Of a stretch of 64,000 bases of DNA, positions 1 to 12,000 are shown one piece after another. The notes under the pieces are model-generated. The model did not search any database. It was not told where the DNA came from and saw only the letters and a program-made list of their open reading frames with translations. Position 1 is the first letter of the stretch, and each line of letters begins with the position of its first letter. This DNA is from Scenedesmus sp. ARA3 (taxonomy: Eukaryota > Chlorophyta > Chlorophyceae > Sphaeropleales > Scenedesmaceae): the NCBI GenBank assembly GCA_004335835.1, contig RWJK01001753.1, positions 62,001 through 126,000 of the forward strand. The letters run 5' to 3'. The translations under genes were made by a program, and so were the position numbers.

Positions 1-2349
1 TGCCCACACTGCGGTGCACAGCGACGCTTTGAGTTCCAAGTGAGCCTGGAAGTTTCAAGTTTGGAGGACTGTGATCTGTTGGTGTGTGGTGTGTGGTGTG
101 TCAGGGCAGGCTACGGGTATATGACGCAACTGGTTGGGTTGTTGGGAGCCTGTTGTGTGTGAGTATGGGTGTGGGTGACTGATTGCTGTGTGGCTGTATA
201 GTTGTTGCTTAGCAGTTGTATGAGGCCGCATGCTCTGTTGCAGCATCGCAGTGTGCCGGTGGATGGTGATGTGTGTAGAGTACTTCAGCCACGGCAAGTG
301 ATGGTAACAGTATATTCTTCACTTTGACCTGAACACTTAGTGTGTGGACACCAATTCATACTCCTGATGCCTGGCTGGCTGGTAATGGTTGTGATATGAG
401 AGTTGAGTTGGTACATACGCGATCGTTTGACTGGCTATCTTCTCTTAGTGCACTTCTGGGCTGCCTGCTTGTTGGAGCACTGCTTGAACATCTGCCACCG
501 CAGAATCCTGCAACACCGGACACTCGCTGCTGCCACGCCTCTCCATGGTGGCCGCGGCATTTAACCTGGTGTAGATGAACCTCCACCACACCTGCTGCTT
601 ATTTTGGCACTTGCAAGATGACCCTTGCAGGTGCCCTGCATTGGGATTGGACAACCTGTGTTACATGCATTCGTACCGTTTTCTTTTCAAGGGCCACAGC
701 ACCGCATCTGCGCATAAGGTCAGCAGGCGATTGAGCTGTTTCTGCTGCTGTCCCCCCTGCTGCTGCCACCTCAGGTGATGCCGCAGCTGCTGTCGCTGAT
801 GGAGTTGGACGCTGAGGACCCTCATGCGCCTGACTGGTGAGTGCGGGGCTGCACAGCATGCAACTGCATATTGACGCAGCAGCTTGCGTGCTAGGCTGGA
901 TCTCATCAGTAAATCTTGAGATGAGGCAGTTGTCACGATGACAAGCGTAATGTGATTGCTGTAGGCAATGTCAGCACTTATGGGTACTTGTTTTTCTGGC
1001 CAGTGCCCCAGCTGCCTGCGATGCTGCACGTACCGGCACATGGTACGCGCCCCCACAAGTGTGCTGTGGTTGCTGCTGCAGGGGCACGATTGCGGTGTAC
1101 ACCTGCCCAAGCAGCTGCTCACCCCCCCCAGTGCAAGGCGCAGGCGGGCACTCGGCTTACGTAGAAGAGTTTGTGTGGGTGCAGCCCAGCTGAGACGCTG
1201 CCGCTGCTGCTGTCATCTATTGATGGGTCAGGGCTGGCCGCCCCATCAGCACAACAGCTGAAACAATGCTGGACGGGTTTGAAGAACTGCTCATTGAATG
1301 TGGGTGCATCACAACAGCATATGTGTGGCGGTCAACAAGACAGGGCAACTTTCAAAGCGGTGTGGAATTCTGTCAGCGCTGGTCAGCAGGGTGGTCAGCA
1401 GGCGAGGGTGGCAAACATTGCCACTGGAAGTAAGGTGGCAAACGCTGGCGGCACCACCAGCTGTGCATCATGACAGGTGAGGCGTGCAAAGATATGGCAG
1501 TGAAAGAAGTAGTGTTTGAAGCTGCCTTTGTAAGCGTGTGCGTGCCGGCATTGCACCTGCAGTGACTTAGTGACTGCATTGTACATGCTGCATCCGTTCA
1601 TCATGCATATGCTGCACTCATGTGGATACTGTCAGCAGCAGCACTTGCATAAAGGCCTGCGCATGCATGAAGTCGTGACCCCTCTCTCTCTCTCTCTCTC
1701 ATGAAGTCGTGGATCAGCAGTCGCAAACAGTTGTTCTTGCATCAGCAGCAGCTGCATGCTTGTTGTGCGCTGTGTGGCACGCCAGCATGAGTGTGTGGGT
1801 GACCCTGTACCACTGTCCGAGTGCAGTACGCAGCTCTGCTGGCCTTTCACCTGGGCACTGCCTCATGATATTGTAGGACGACAAACTCTGCTGCTGCCTG
1901 GCTGCTCTTTTGCAGGTTACCCATCGTCAGCTGCCATAGTATCTGGAGATATGTGAGAAGAATTGGCGGGATCAGATTTGGTGGCCTGCCGGCGCCTTGT
2001 TGTTCAGTCAACGAAATTTTGTTGTGTTGGAGAGAAGTGCCCAAAATTAGTGCTGCGGGCACCGTGGCGCACTTGCGCAGTTGTCGAGCACTGGAGTAGC
2101 GCCTCTTGCTTGACCTGGTGCTGGCAAGCATGCATGCATGCAGCTCATTGAGTTGAAATGGTGTAACAGAACATGATAAACACTATATACAAGACCCTTA
2201 CTGCGATCAAACTGGCTGTTGGTGCTGAGCCCTGCGCCCGAGGTGAACCAGAGCGCTGCATTCATTGTCTTGTCGTCTTAACCTGCTTGCGAGGCATCCC
2301 AAGTAGTAGTTTGATCTCAGTTTGACACATTACACTAGCTGAAATTACA
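1..2349. other. Upstream region without a supported gene
   Basis: No complete gene can be built here. The open frames are short, lack homology I recognise and mostly follow low-complexity sequence. A short CT microsatellite lies at about 1681-1700. The one stretch with coding character and clean splice borders, 775-836, is listed separately. The last part, roughly 2160-2349, is presumably the CP12 promoter and 5' UTR. Confidence 0.6.
775..836 (+). CDS. Isolated candidate exon, possibly from an importin-beta-like gene
   Basis: This 62-base segment follows a CCACCTCAG acceptor and ends at a GTGAGTGCGG donor. In one frame it reads VMPQLLSLMELDAEDPHAPD plus W, with strongly GC-ended codons unlike the surrounding sequence. 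The pattern of leucines followed by an acidic 'DAEDPHAP' loop recalls HEAT-repeat segments of importin-5-type karyopherins, and a further fragment near 1080-1130 (GHDCGVHLPKQLLTPP) could be the next piece, but I cannot join them into a continuous model. It may be a fragment of a broken gene or a chance open stretch. The family suggestion is inference only. Confidence 0.25.
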
Positions 2350-3712
2350 ATGGCTCTCCTCGCACGCTCCACCGTGGCTCGCCCCGTGGCCAGGGCCCCT
2401 GTGTCCACTCGTGTGGTCAGCGTCCGCCGTGTGGTGGTCAGGTCTACCCCTGTGAGTGCCTGCTGGCGTCAATTAGGGGCTGCAGCACGCCCGGTGACAC
2501 TCTCGGTGCTACCTATGGCCTTGCCCAATTGCCGGCATCAGTCGCTGCGCCTGGCCTGCAAAATGGCACCATTTGCACTTCTAGTTGCTTTGGAGGCTCA
2601 GTCTTGGCGCTGCTGGCTGACACTTGCAGGAGCCTGCAGCTGTGGAGACTGCCATCAAGGAGGCAGAGGACAAGTGCGCATCCGGCACCTCCGGCGAGTG
2701 CGCTGCCGCATGGGACAACGTAAGTGATCGCAGCTGCTAGCCAGGCGAACGCAGGAACCGTCTCTGACCTGGGGTTGCTCGGTTGCAGGTTGAGGAGATC
2801 TCCGCAGCCATCAGCCACAAGAAGGTCGCTGACGTGAGTATTGGCTGGTATAAGAGATGTAAACAGCATCGAGATTATGTGGCCACGCCCCTGCGGCTGT
2901 CAGGGGTGCTGGATGCAGGTTGGCACAGCTGTAGCAGCTGCAGCAAGCTGGTCAAAGCACCATGGATTGCCGCAGTGAACCCAAGTATGCTTGCAGATGC
3001 ACCAGCATGCAGCACGTTCAGTCGCTGCAGTGATGTTTTTTGCAATTATAGCAGCTGCTCGGGCAGCTGCTTTGGTCAACAGCACGTTGTCCTGCTGCTG
3101 TGCTCATCCGTGTCTGGTGTTTTTGCTGCTGCAGGCTGCCAACAGCGACCCTCTGGAGCAGTTCTGCGACGACAACCCAGATGCTGATGAGTGCCGGTGA
3201 GCAGGCTTGTCAGGGGGAACGCGCCCAGGGGGGCGGGGGGGAGGGCAGGCTGGAAAGATAGGCACAGGGCGTGCTGGGCGTGGTACACACAGCAGCAGCA
3301 GATACTGCAAGCCTGGACCACAGCAGCAGATGTGTCAGCTGCAGCGCGAAACTGTGTGATGAGGGAAACACGTATGGCGCTGTGCTGGCATGCAGCATTG
3401 GTCGAGCAGTACGCAACCCTCACACGCAGCGATTGCTGCTGTTTCTGCATTTTGAGTTGGTTGGGACGCAGAGCTGTTGGTGAAAAGCATGTGCTGTCGT
3501 TGCATCACATTGGTCAAACAATGATGCCATAGTTGATCAGCAACGTCCATTGGAAACAGCCGCTAAGATTTGCAAGTACTATGGCTGCTGCAATTGAAAT
3601 CAACGCTCCACTGCAGACCTGACTCATATGTGGCTACATTCTGATCCGCTGTCTGCTCTTGTCCCGCTCCTGCCGTCTGTTGTGGTGCTGCTGCAGCGTG
3701 TACGACGACTAA
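2350..3712 (+). CDS. CP12: Calvin cycle protein CP12, chloroplast precursor (104 aa)
   Basis: Five exons: 2350-2451, 2630-2719, 2789-2833, 3135-3196 and 3697-3712, phases closing exactly. CP12 is a small, largely disordered stromal protein that joins GAPDH and phosphoribulokinase into an inactive complex in the dark and releases them when thioredoxin reduces its disulfides. Residues 1-34 are a basic, Ser/Val/Arg-rich transit peptide starting MALLARSTVARPVARAPV. The mature part carries both redox cysteine pairs, Cys50/Cys58 in KCASGTSGEC and Cys90/Cys99 in FCDDNPDADEC, the AWD-VEEIS core around residues 61-69, and the family's acidic tail ending RVYDD. Length and both cysteine loops match canonical CP12. 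The last exon codes only the end of one Arg codon plus VYDD. No exon echo is seen in its introns. Confidence 0.96.
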
Positions 3713-5284
3713 GCGTTCTGCCAGCTCTGGGAGATTGCTCTGTCGTGTAGTGTGACCTGATCAGCGCTGGGCGCATGGCTGCAGCTGCAAGCCTGCCTGC
3801 AGCAGCCAGCCAGACGCAACAGCACTAGCATGGGCGAGGAAAAGCACAGGCAACGTGCCGAGCGGCAGTACAGTTGCCGCCGGCACTTGCACCCTTGTGG
3901 GTTTGTTGAGAGACAGGCAGGCGGCCCTGCAGCTGCTGCCGGCAGCTTCAACGTAGGCTGGGCTGGCAGAGCCGACGGGCAGGCCTGGGTTTTGTTGTCA
4001 CCTTGTGCTGAAGCGTTAGATGGACGTTTTGTTGAACGTTTGATGTGAGCGCGAGTGGCCAATGCTGCTGTGTAACCTACTGTACATTTCTTCTGTGGCA
4101 GAGCACCGCAAGCAGCACTGATTAGCCGCACAATCGAGGTGTTAGGACGTCAGCAGTAATCAGCGTGTTGCAGCCTGTGCACATGGGTAAGAAGCAGCGG
4201 TCGCCGATGATGCACTGTTTGACAGGCCCTGTGCCGGGCACTTGCTGTGCCAGACATATCTGCCTTGATGCAGTTCACAGAGAGTTTGCATATGGCATCT
4301 AGACATCCTGAGCACTCTCGATCGAAATGTGCATCGACTTGCTAGGATTGGAAAAGACAAAACGATTCATGAGACGCCTGAGCAAACACCCTGCGTGTTA
4401 ACGAGCACAAGTCATCAAGTGTGTTGAGCTGCTGAGTGAACCTCTGAGGTCAGCGCATGTTCAGGCAATCCGTTACAAGTAAACGCTGCTTGCAGCACAC
4501 CACACCTTTCACACACCTGCTGAAGTTCAGCAACCACCGCAAACGTAACATGCATGCTGTGCCGTACGGCAAGGCAGTGCAAACCACACAGCAGCACTCA
4601 TGTCTGGCACAGCAACATTGCGTGCCAACCATCTGCTGCTGGTTGTAGTGCCACATCTCAACACTCAAGGCGTCAACCGCACCACCCAACTTGCTCATGT
4701 TAACTCAGGTTGTCAAGCTGCTGGAACCTCATCCACAATCAACTTCTGTGATCCTTTCTATATGTAGTGTAGCATACTACACTAAGCGACCCAAATGGAA
4801 CCTCACCCACAGGCCACACTGCAAAGCCATCGCACCACATGCCCTGCACAACCCACATGCCCCAGTGGCAATGCACAACAGCACGCCTCACTTGCAGCCA
4901 CCAGCACACCCCGCTGGTGCTGCAGCAGCTGCCCTCACACTCCGCAACCTACCATGCTGCACCCATTCATCAGCCACACGCATGCTGCCCGCTACCTGCG
5001 CAGCATTCCGCGCGTGCAGCTGTCAAGCTGCTTGGTGTGGGCACATGCTCGGCCGAGCTGCCGCGCCGCAGCCCCCAGCAACCGCAGGAGTGGCTGCAGC
5101 GGGCAGCACGGCTCAGCGCTGCATACGCAAGCCGAGCACTGCAGCCGCCGCAGCGCTGCAGCAGCCAGAGCCACGGCTTCAGCGCCGCATCTGCCAGCTC
5201 AGTGCTGTGCAGCAACCACCTCAGCGCTGCGCCTGTCGCCTCCACACTCAGCTCCGCGCTGCAGCAGCCGCCTGCGCCCTGCGC
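3713..5284. other. Convergent intergenic region and 3' UTRs of CP12 and NDUFS3
   Basis: No gene supported. The left part is the CP12 3' UTR, with a TGTAA at 4071-4075. The right part, about 4480-5284, is probably the NDUFS3 3' UTR, read leftward. From about 5050 it is GC-rich and full of near-copies of an AGCGCTGCA word (for example near 5112, 5151, 5220 and 5284). The long plus-strand open frame over 4691-5410 is a by-product of this low-complexity sequence. Confidence 0.55.
4071..4075 (+). terminator. Putative poly(A) signal TGTAA for CP12
   Basis: TGTAA is the usual chlorophyte near-upstream poly(A) element. This one lies about 360 bases past the CP12 stop codon and is the first good candidate downstream. 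The assignment rests on motif and position only. Confidence 0.35.
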
Positions 5285-7846
5285 TCAGCGCTGCATCTCC
5301 CAGGGGCTCTCCAGGCTGAAGAGCCGGAACTCCTGGCTCAGCTCCAGCGGCTCGCTCACCACGCGCTTCTTGCCGTAGTCGTAGCGCACCTGGACGCAGC
5401 AGCAGGGTAAACAGCAACGGCAGCAGCAAAAGAAAGCAGCAGAAAACAGCGTCGCAGCACAGTGGAGGTGGTCAGTGCAAGTGCCCCTGCAATACCGCAC
5501 AACATGGCATGCGCAACCACTGTGTGCGCGTCTTAGTGAGCACGAGGACGCAAGTGACTTTCCTGCAAGCCACCCAGCTCGCTGCCGCACCGCTGTGTAC
5601 CCAGTCAGCACGACCTCCTTGCGCAGGGGGTGGGCCTGGAAGCCGACAGCGTGCTGTGCAGCAGCTCGCTCTAGCCAGACAGCATTGCATGCGCAACCAT
5701 TCTGTGCGAGCCCTGATAAGCACGAGCCCTAGTCACCACGTAGATAACTTTCCTGCAACAAGCTGTACACAACAACCAGCTCGCAGCCGCACCTCTGTGT
5801 AGCCAGTCAGCGGGAAGTCCTTGCGCAGCGGGTGGCCCTGGAAGCCGTAGTCAGTCAGGATGCGGCGCAGGTCAGGGTGGCCGGAGAAGAACACGCCAAA
5901 CATGTCCCACGTCTCGCGCTCAAACCAGTCGGCAGCGGGGTAGATGGTGGTGATGCTGGGCACGGCAGTCACCTCGTCCACACACACCTGCAGCCCAAGG
6001 GTTGTTTTTTTGCAGCAGCAGTAGTGCAGAAGATGCCAGTTGGATGTTGAATGTAAGGTGCATGCCAAGGGTGAAGGGAGTGAGGCACGGGTGCAGCGCT
6101 GCTGTGCCTTGACAGCACAGTCCACAGCACAGTCCACAACAATCGGGCAGCGCAAGCCCAGCACACAACGCCTGCTTGTTCGGTGTGTGTACCACTGCTG
6201 AAGCATCAGCCTTTGCCTGTGCAGCAGTGCAGCTCCACCACCCTATCCATTCTAGCTGACGCCACCCATGCTGCTTCTTGTGTCTCAGCTCGGCTGCTAC
6301 AACAATGACCCTGCAGCGGCCGATATGACTGCAGCAAACAACAAGATATCAAATTCCCACTCCTGCTTCCTCGCTCGCACCTTGATGCGGATCCGGTTGT
6401 TCCAGCGGGGGCTCAGCAGGTGGTACACCACCTCAAAGCGCGCAGCACGCTCCGGGAAGTCGACTGCGGTGATGTCGATGAGGCACTTGAACTGCGTGTT
6501 GATGTGGTCGCGCAGGAACCTGCGGCGATTGTGCGCAAGAGGATGGTTATGCAGGGGGTTCAGCAAGGGGTGGGGGGAGGGGCGGCGCAGGGAGTGCAGA
6601 GGATGAGTTGTGCAGGAAGAGGCACGGAGCTGTGGCGAGGAGTTGCAAACAGGTTATTGCAAAGAAGTGTACAGCAGGTGTCTGACAAAGCACGACAGCT
6701 GTCAAATTGAAGTGTAAGCAGCCGCGGCAAGCAATGCAACGCTCCTGCACAGTCAGGGCACCCTCTGCAGCTGCGCATGACAGCGCTTCCAGTTGAACGC
6801 AGCACAGTACAACTTGCTGGCGCCACTGCGCACCTGATCAGCGGCATCAGGTGCTCCGGTGACGTGTACAGCGTCTGCTCATTGTATACGTTGGTGGACT
6901 GGCCGGGGCCAGCCACCGCAAACTTGATCCAGCTGGGCACCACCTTGATCAGGTAGTCGGACAGCGAGCCCTGCAGCGCCACCACGTCGTTCCTGCAAGC
7001 ATGGATGCAACATACGCGAAACAAACAGAAAGCATATAAGCTGGGGACTTAGTACAGCAGGTTTGCTGCATGTCCAGCATGGCTAGGTGCAGCATAGGGC
7101 ACCTGGCAGCAGCACGCATGGCGATGCGCACTGCTGCTGCTCCACCAGCTGCGGCCGCTGCCGTGCCACAACTGCCTGCAGTGGTGCAGCTGCTGTGCCG
7201 TCAACAACACACACAGCTCGATCTCTGCCTGCAAGCCTGCAATGCCAGCAGCTGCCGGCAGCAGCTTTGCCAGCACAAGCACTGGGTGCACCCCACTGCC
7301 GTACTGTAGCTGGCTTGCGAAAGCGCCCAGCCACACAACTGCATATCGCACCTGTTTGCGTACTGCGCCGTCTGCCTGTCCAGCTTGCGCGCGTAGCGCA
7401 GTGACATCTCACGGCGCTGCTCCAAGCCGGCAGCGGGTGTCTCTGCCAAGCTAGTGCTGCTGCTGGCCTGTGCTGCTGCTGCTGAGACTGCGCCGTTGCT
7501 GCGCTCTCCGGGCCTGCACACACCAGCAGGACAGAACATTGCATGCCATTGCAGAGTTGGCAGACATCACAGACAAGCTGACACAGGTAGTGCAAACTCA
7601 CAGGCGTTCACCACATGTGTGGCATCAGCAAGTGCTGTGCTGCTGCTGACATTGGTGGAAGTGCTACAGAATCCTGATGGCTCCAAGGCCACTAGCTGCG
7701 GGATCTCACCGGTCTGCCAACGTGCCAAACTCCTGGGCAAGACTGCGGAGGTTGCTCTGCAGTGTGTCTGCTACGCAGGAGAGTGCTCCATAGTGCTGGG
7801 CACCTTGCTGCAGCTTGGCCAGCTGCAGCGCTGCCTGCCGGAGCAT
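5285..7846 (-). CDS. NUO9: NADH:ubiquinone oxidoreductase 30-kDa subunit NDUFS3/NUO9 (298 aa)
   Basis: Six exons on the minus strand: 7846-7710, 7513-7352, 6992-6834, 6519-6381, 5987-5793 and 5389-5285. The protein is the nuclear-encoded Fe-S protein 3 of mitochondrial complex I, part of the peripheral arm next to the Q-module. The family signature is complete in exon 5: [20 protein letters not shown] followed by a [12 protein letters not shown] segment, residues about 221-262. The middle domain begins near [20 protein letters not shown]. The first about 100 residues (starting [20 protein letters not shown]) are Arg/Ser/Ala-rich and would include the mitochondrial presequence. The C-terminus, [13 protein letters not shown], ends slightly differently from the usual SPWE tail because the stop lies inside the AGCGCTGCA repeat sequence. 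Intron 5 holds a diverged copy of the exon 5 3' end. Confidence 0.95.
5576..5648 (-). repeat. Exon echo: copy of the NDUFS3 exon 5 3' end in intron 5
   Basis: This segment matches 5779-5850, the end of exon 5 with its donor and the first bases of intron 5, over about 72 bases with scattered substitutions. The intron sequence beside it is duplicated too: 5507-5570 resembles 5686-5758, sharing GCATGCGCAACCA and ACTTTCCTGCAA. The duplication unit is therefore about 150-200 bp in direct orientation. Confidence 0.85.
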
Positions 7847-9095
7847 TGTTGAACTGGCTATACAGCGACAAGCACGGTTTCCTTAAACACAGTTTACGCA
7901 CAGAGTGCGAGGCAACACGAGCTCCAGCGGAGTCCCTCACACGCCTGTGTCAAGACACCTGTGCCTTGCTGATCTACTTCAGGAAAACACTTCAACAACA
8001 TCATCGTCCCTGTCGTTGGCCGATCTGGGGAATGGGCTTTACTGCCAGACCCTAGGGTGCGAAGTGACTGAAAGCCATTGCCCACGGCAGTAGCGTTTCT
8101 CGTCCGTTCGTGTGGCTGAAAAGGCATCATTCACGTAAAGAGTGCTCTCTTGCTGCTGCAAGGGTGAATTGCAGACGACGATACATGGGATGCAGTTGAC
8201 TGGTGGAACCGCCCTTGTCATCGCGCACACACACAAGGTCCAGTATAAAATTGGTACAACGTGCAAGCAGGTCAATCATTACAGGTCAATCATTGCATGC
8301 AACATAATGCTTACTCACATAGCAAGAAGGGGCCCCCCAGGACCAGCATGGCTACTTCAACTTCAATGTTGTGGTGCTGCTGCTCCTCCTACTTGTTCTA
8401 GTATTACCTGCATTCAAAAGAAAACCTGGTCAGTGCCGCCCTCAGTAGCCACGATGGCCTGGGGGGCAACGGCACTGACGGTCTTCTGCTCCTTTGTAGT
8501 CAGAGGTAGCCCTGGTGCTGCGTTGTCAGTAACGGGTCCAGTGCTGCAAGCAATATGAAACATCAGTAAGTGCGCGTTACAAGCAAAAAAAGCTACTGCA
8601 ACATCAGAAGACCTGCTGGAGCTCCTTGTCTGCTGCTCCACGCGTAAAGATGCCTCACATCCTTGGACCTGCTGGTGAGCTACCTAGCCCTTTCTCATCC
8701 TGGAAGCAGTCCAGCTGAGACAACATGACAACTGACCACAGACAACAGCCCAGTAACTCAATCCCTCATACTATGCAAAACATGTAGACCACGTACTATG
8801 CAGACATGGCGACTCCAATGCCGTGCCTGCCCCAGTCGCACACAATATGACGACAGACAACCTGCTGCAGATGATTTCATCTGTGGAGTTTGATACCAGA
8901 CATGTGCACACCCAGGCATCCTGCTCAATCTGTCCTGTTCCATTGTAACAGCGCTCGCTGCTGCATCCTCGTCAGCAACACTCAAGGTGCACACGTCAGC
9001 GCTGAATGTGCGCTGCAACTCACCCCGCTTGCCCCACACACACCTGAACCCCCTGCCCACACCTCACCCCATCCACTGCCTCGCCAGCAACACAT
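7847..9095. other. Intergenic region between NDUFS3 and ALB3
   Basis: No gene supported. It should contain the NDUFS3 promoter (left, read leftward) and the ALB3 3' UTR (right). A 13-base direct repeat of AGGTCAATCATT type occurs at about 8267-8292. A TTACA at 8577-8581, which is TGTAA on the minus strand, could be the ALB3 poly(A) signal about 515 bases past its stop. Confidence 0.55.
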
Positions 9096-12000
9096 TTACT
9101 TTGAGGGCGGCGCATCTGGCACCTTCACGCTCTCAAGTTGGCTGGTGCTGGTCGCAGCAGACTGCCCCTGTGCCTCTGCCTGTGTGCCGTCAGTCGCCAG
9201 CGACGCTGCCTTGACTGCTGCCTCCTTTGACTTGCGCGCACTGAACTTGGAGCCGCGGCCACTCCTCTGCTGCTGCGGCGCTGCCCCGCTGGCTGCGCTG
9301 CTGCTGGGCAGGGCCTCATCGCGAGCCTTCTTGCGAGAGCCTAGCTCCTTGCCAGACACCTGCAGCAGCACACCACACAGCCCAAATATCAGCGATCAGC
9401 CACAAACGATGATATGTTGCAGAATATGACCCGTGACCATCATGCATGCTTGCGTGTCCCCAGGTATTTGCCAGCCACAGCTCACACCCGAGACCACCTG
9501 TCAGCAGTCACCAGCCAGACATCATCAGCACCTTCCGTCACTGAGGCCAGAAAACATATAGCGGCAGAACTCAAAAGTGTCACCGCGCGCACCTTCTTTT
9601 CCCGGTCCTCCTTGGGCTTAATGACCTCGCCGGTGACATCAATGATAGCGTTGGCGTCACCCGCAGCAGCCAGCGGCGGCATGTCCACCTTGATGGTCTT
9701 CTTCATGTACATCTGCATGGCCGTGCTGATGATGTTGTTCACAAACCAGTACAGCGTGAGGCCGCTGGGCACGTTGAGAGAGAACCACCCTGCAGGCAGC
9801 ACCAGACAGGGCAGCACATGAGGCAGAAAGGGTAAGCCAGCATGCAATGGCAATTAGCGTCAACGGGAGCTTGGCGCAGTTGCCCGCGCATTCACGACAC
9901 CACTACTTTCACGATGCTGCTGGACGCCCTGTTATCTGCCTGCACCCCGACGAGACGGCATCCGTACAGATAGCCGCCTGTGAACGCTCTACATGTGAAC
10001 GCTCTGCATGACACAAACTCCAAGTCTGCACACCATGCTGCAGGCTACTTCCTTTCGTCATCCCGCCGCTCAGCGCAGCCACCGCCGCAGCTGAAACCAA
10101 CGACCATGCCAGCGGACTCAAGGCACACGCCCACAACATGTAATAACAACACAACCGTAACAAGCCGCCAGCCTCACCGATCATGAATGGGATGAAGCCC
10201 AGGATGGCCTGGGTCTGCTGCTGCTGCGGGTCGGTGCTCTGCGGCGACACAATCTTCTGGCTGATGAACTGGCTGGCCACCAGCAGCACCGGCAGCACCA
10301 GGTACGCGCCAGCGTCGTGCCAGCCGATTGGCGGCTGGCCGTCAACGAAGGGGAACAGCCAGGTCAAGCCGGCGCCCTGCAGGAAACAGCAACACAAAAA
10401 CAGCACGTTCAGAGATTGTTCAGCAGGGCGCGCGTTGCTGTTTGTTCATGACTAAGCTGAGTGAGCTGCAACAGGCAAAACCCCAAAGGCAACCACACGC
10501 AGGCCTACGACTGCTGACGGACACAAAACACGCATGCATGTGAATAGCTAATGTACGCACCGCTTTCTGCGCCGCCATGCTGGAGGGCCCGCCCAGGCTG
10601 GGGATCCAGAAGAAGCCGCTGGTCAGCAGGCCCTCATCGGCAGCCTTGGTCAGCGCCCTGCATGGGTTACATGTGAAAGTGTTTAGCACAGCACCAGGCT
10701 CACATATGACTTGTAAGCAATGACTCCATAAGAAGAGGTACGGCTGCAAGTAGGACAGCTCATGCTGCGGATTCCACTGCAGGATGCATGCAGGTGATCA
10801 ACGGCCAAGCCGCACTACTGCTGGAAGAATGCCTATGCAGCAGCCGCCGCAGCAGCAGGCGCACCTGTAGAGCCCGATGAACACGGGGATGGTGGCCAGC
10901 GTGGGCAGGCAGCCCGCCAGCGGGTTGATGCCGGCCGTCTTGTACATGCGCGCAGTCTCCAGCTGCAGCGTCTCGGGGTCGTTGGCGTACTTGGCCTGCA
11001 GCTCCTTCACACGGGGCGCCACAGCCTGCATGGCCAGCGTGGACTCCATCTGCAGCAGCAGTAGGGGCAGCCAGAAGAACGCGGCAGCAGGCAGCTGAGC
11101 GCAGGTGCACAGGGACGAAAAGTTCAATAGCATGTTCAAAGGGCTGTGTGGATGGGACGCTCGCGACAGAAAGCAGCCAGTACCGTTTGCTGTACGGCGG
11201 TCGCACTAATGAGTACTGTTTAACTAATTATTGTCAACGTGTGCACAGCACGCGCTGCGCTGCGCTGCACTGCGAGTGTGCCCCACTGCGCCGCTCACCG
11301 ACTTCTTGCTGAGTGGGTATGTGGCTGCCTTGACCAGCAGTGTGAGCAGGATGATGGCAAAGCCATAGCTGTACGGCACGCCGGCAGCGCTCAGGCCGCC
11401 CTCCAGCACCTGCACCGTGCAGTTCAACAGCCACCGCAACAGCCATGGTCATTGTACGGAGGCTGAAGTTGCTCGTCCAGCACAACATATAAATAAGCCC
11501 CCACAACAGCCACAGTCATAGTACGGAGGCTGAAGTTTGCTCGTCCAGCACATCTATATGTTGAGGCGGCCGCCAGATGATCGTAGTGAGGCGCGCCATG
11601 CAGTGCGTGCCAGGTGGTGCAGACTGGCCTCTTGCATCCCTCTGCTGCAATAGGTGCTGGTCATCTGATGCAGTTGTAGCGCTGTTAGGCGAGTGTGAAC
11701 TGCTTTGTGGTAGCAAAAGCACATCTAGTATCCCCTAGATTGGTGATCAGGTGGCTGGCGATGTCCGCCATGCATGGCCCATCGCATGCAGAGCTATCTC
11801 TGCTGCTGAAAACACATACAAGCTTTGCAAGCTTATCTACACAGACTGCATGATGCTGCTGCCCGGCACCCTGACTACAAGTGCTGTTGCCTGCTGAGGA
11901 TTTGCCGCTGCTGCTGCTGCTGCTGCTGTGCTGCAGGTCGCACCTTGAGGAACGCCTCAAAGCCATCTGCTAGGAAACCGAAAGCTCCGCCGCTTGAGCT

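Noticed and set aside
4691..5410. 239-codon plus-strand open frame rich in Ala, Cys, His and Gln
   Set aside because: It lies antisense to the last NDUFS3 exon and over its repetitive 3' UTR; composition follows the AGCGCTGCA words and there is no domain.
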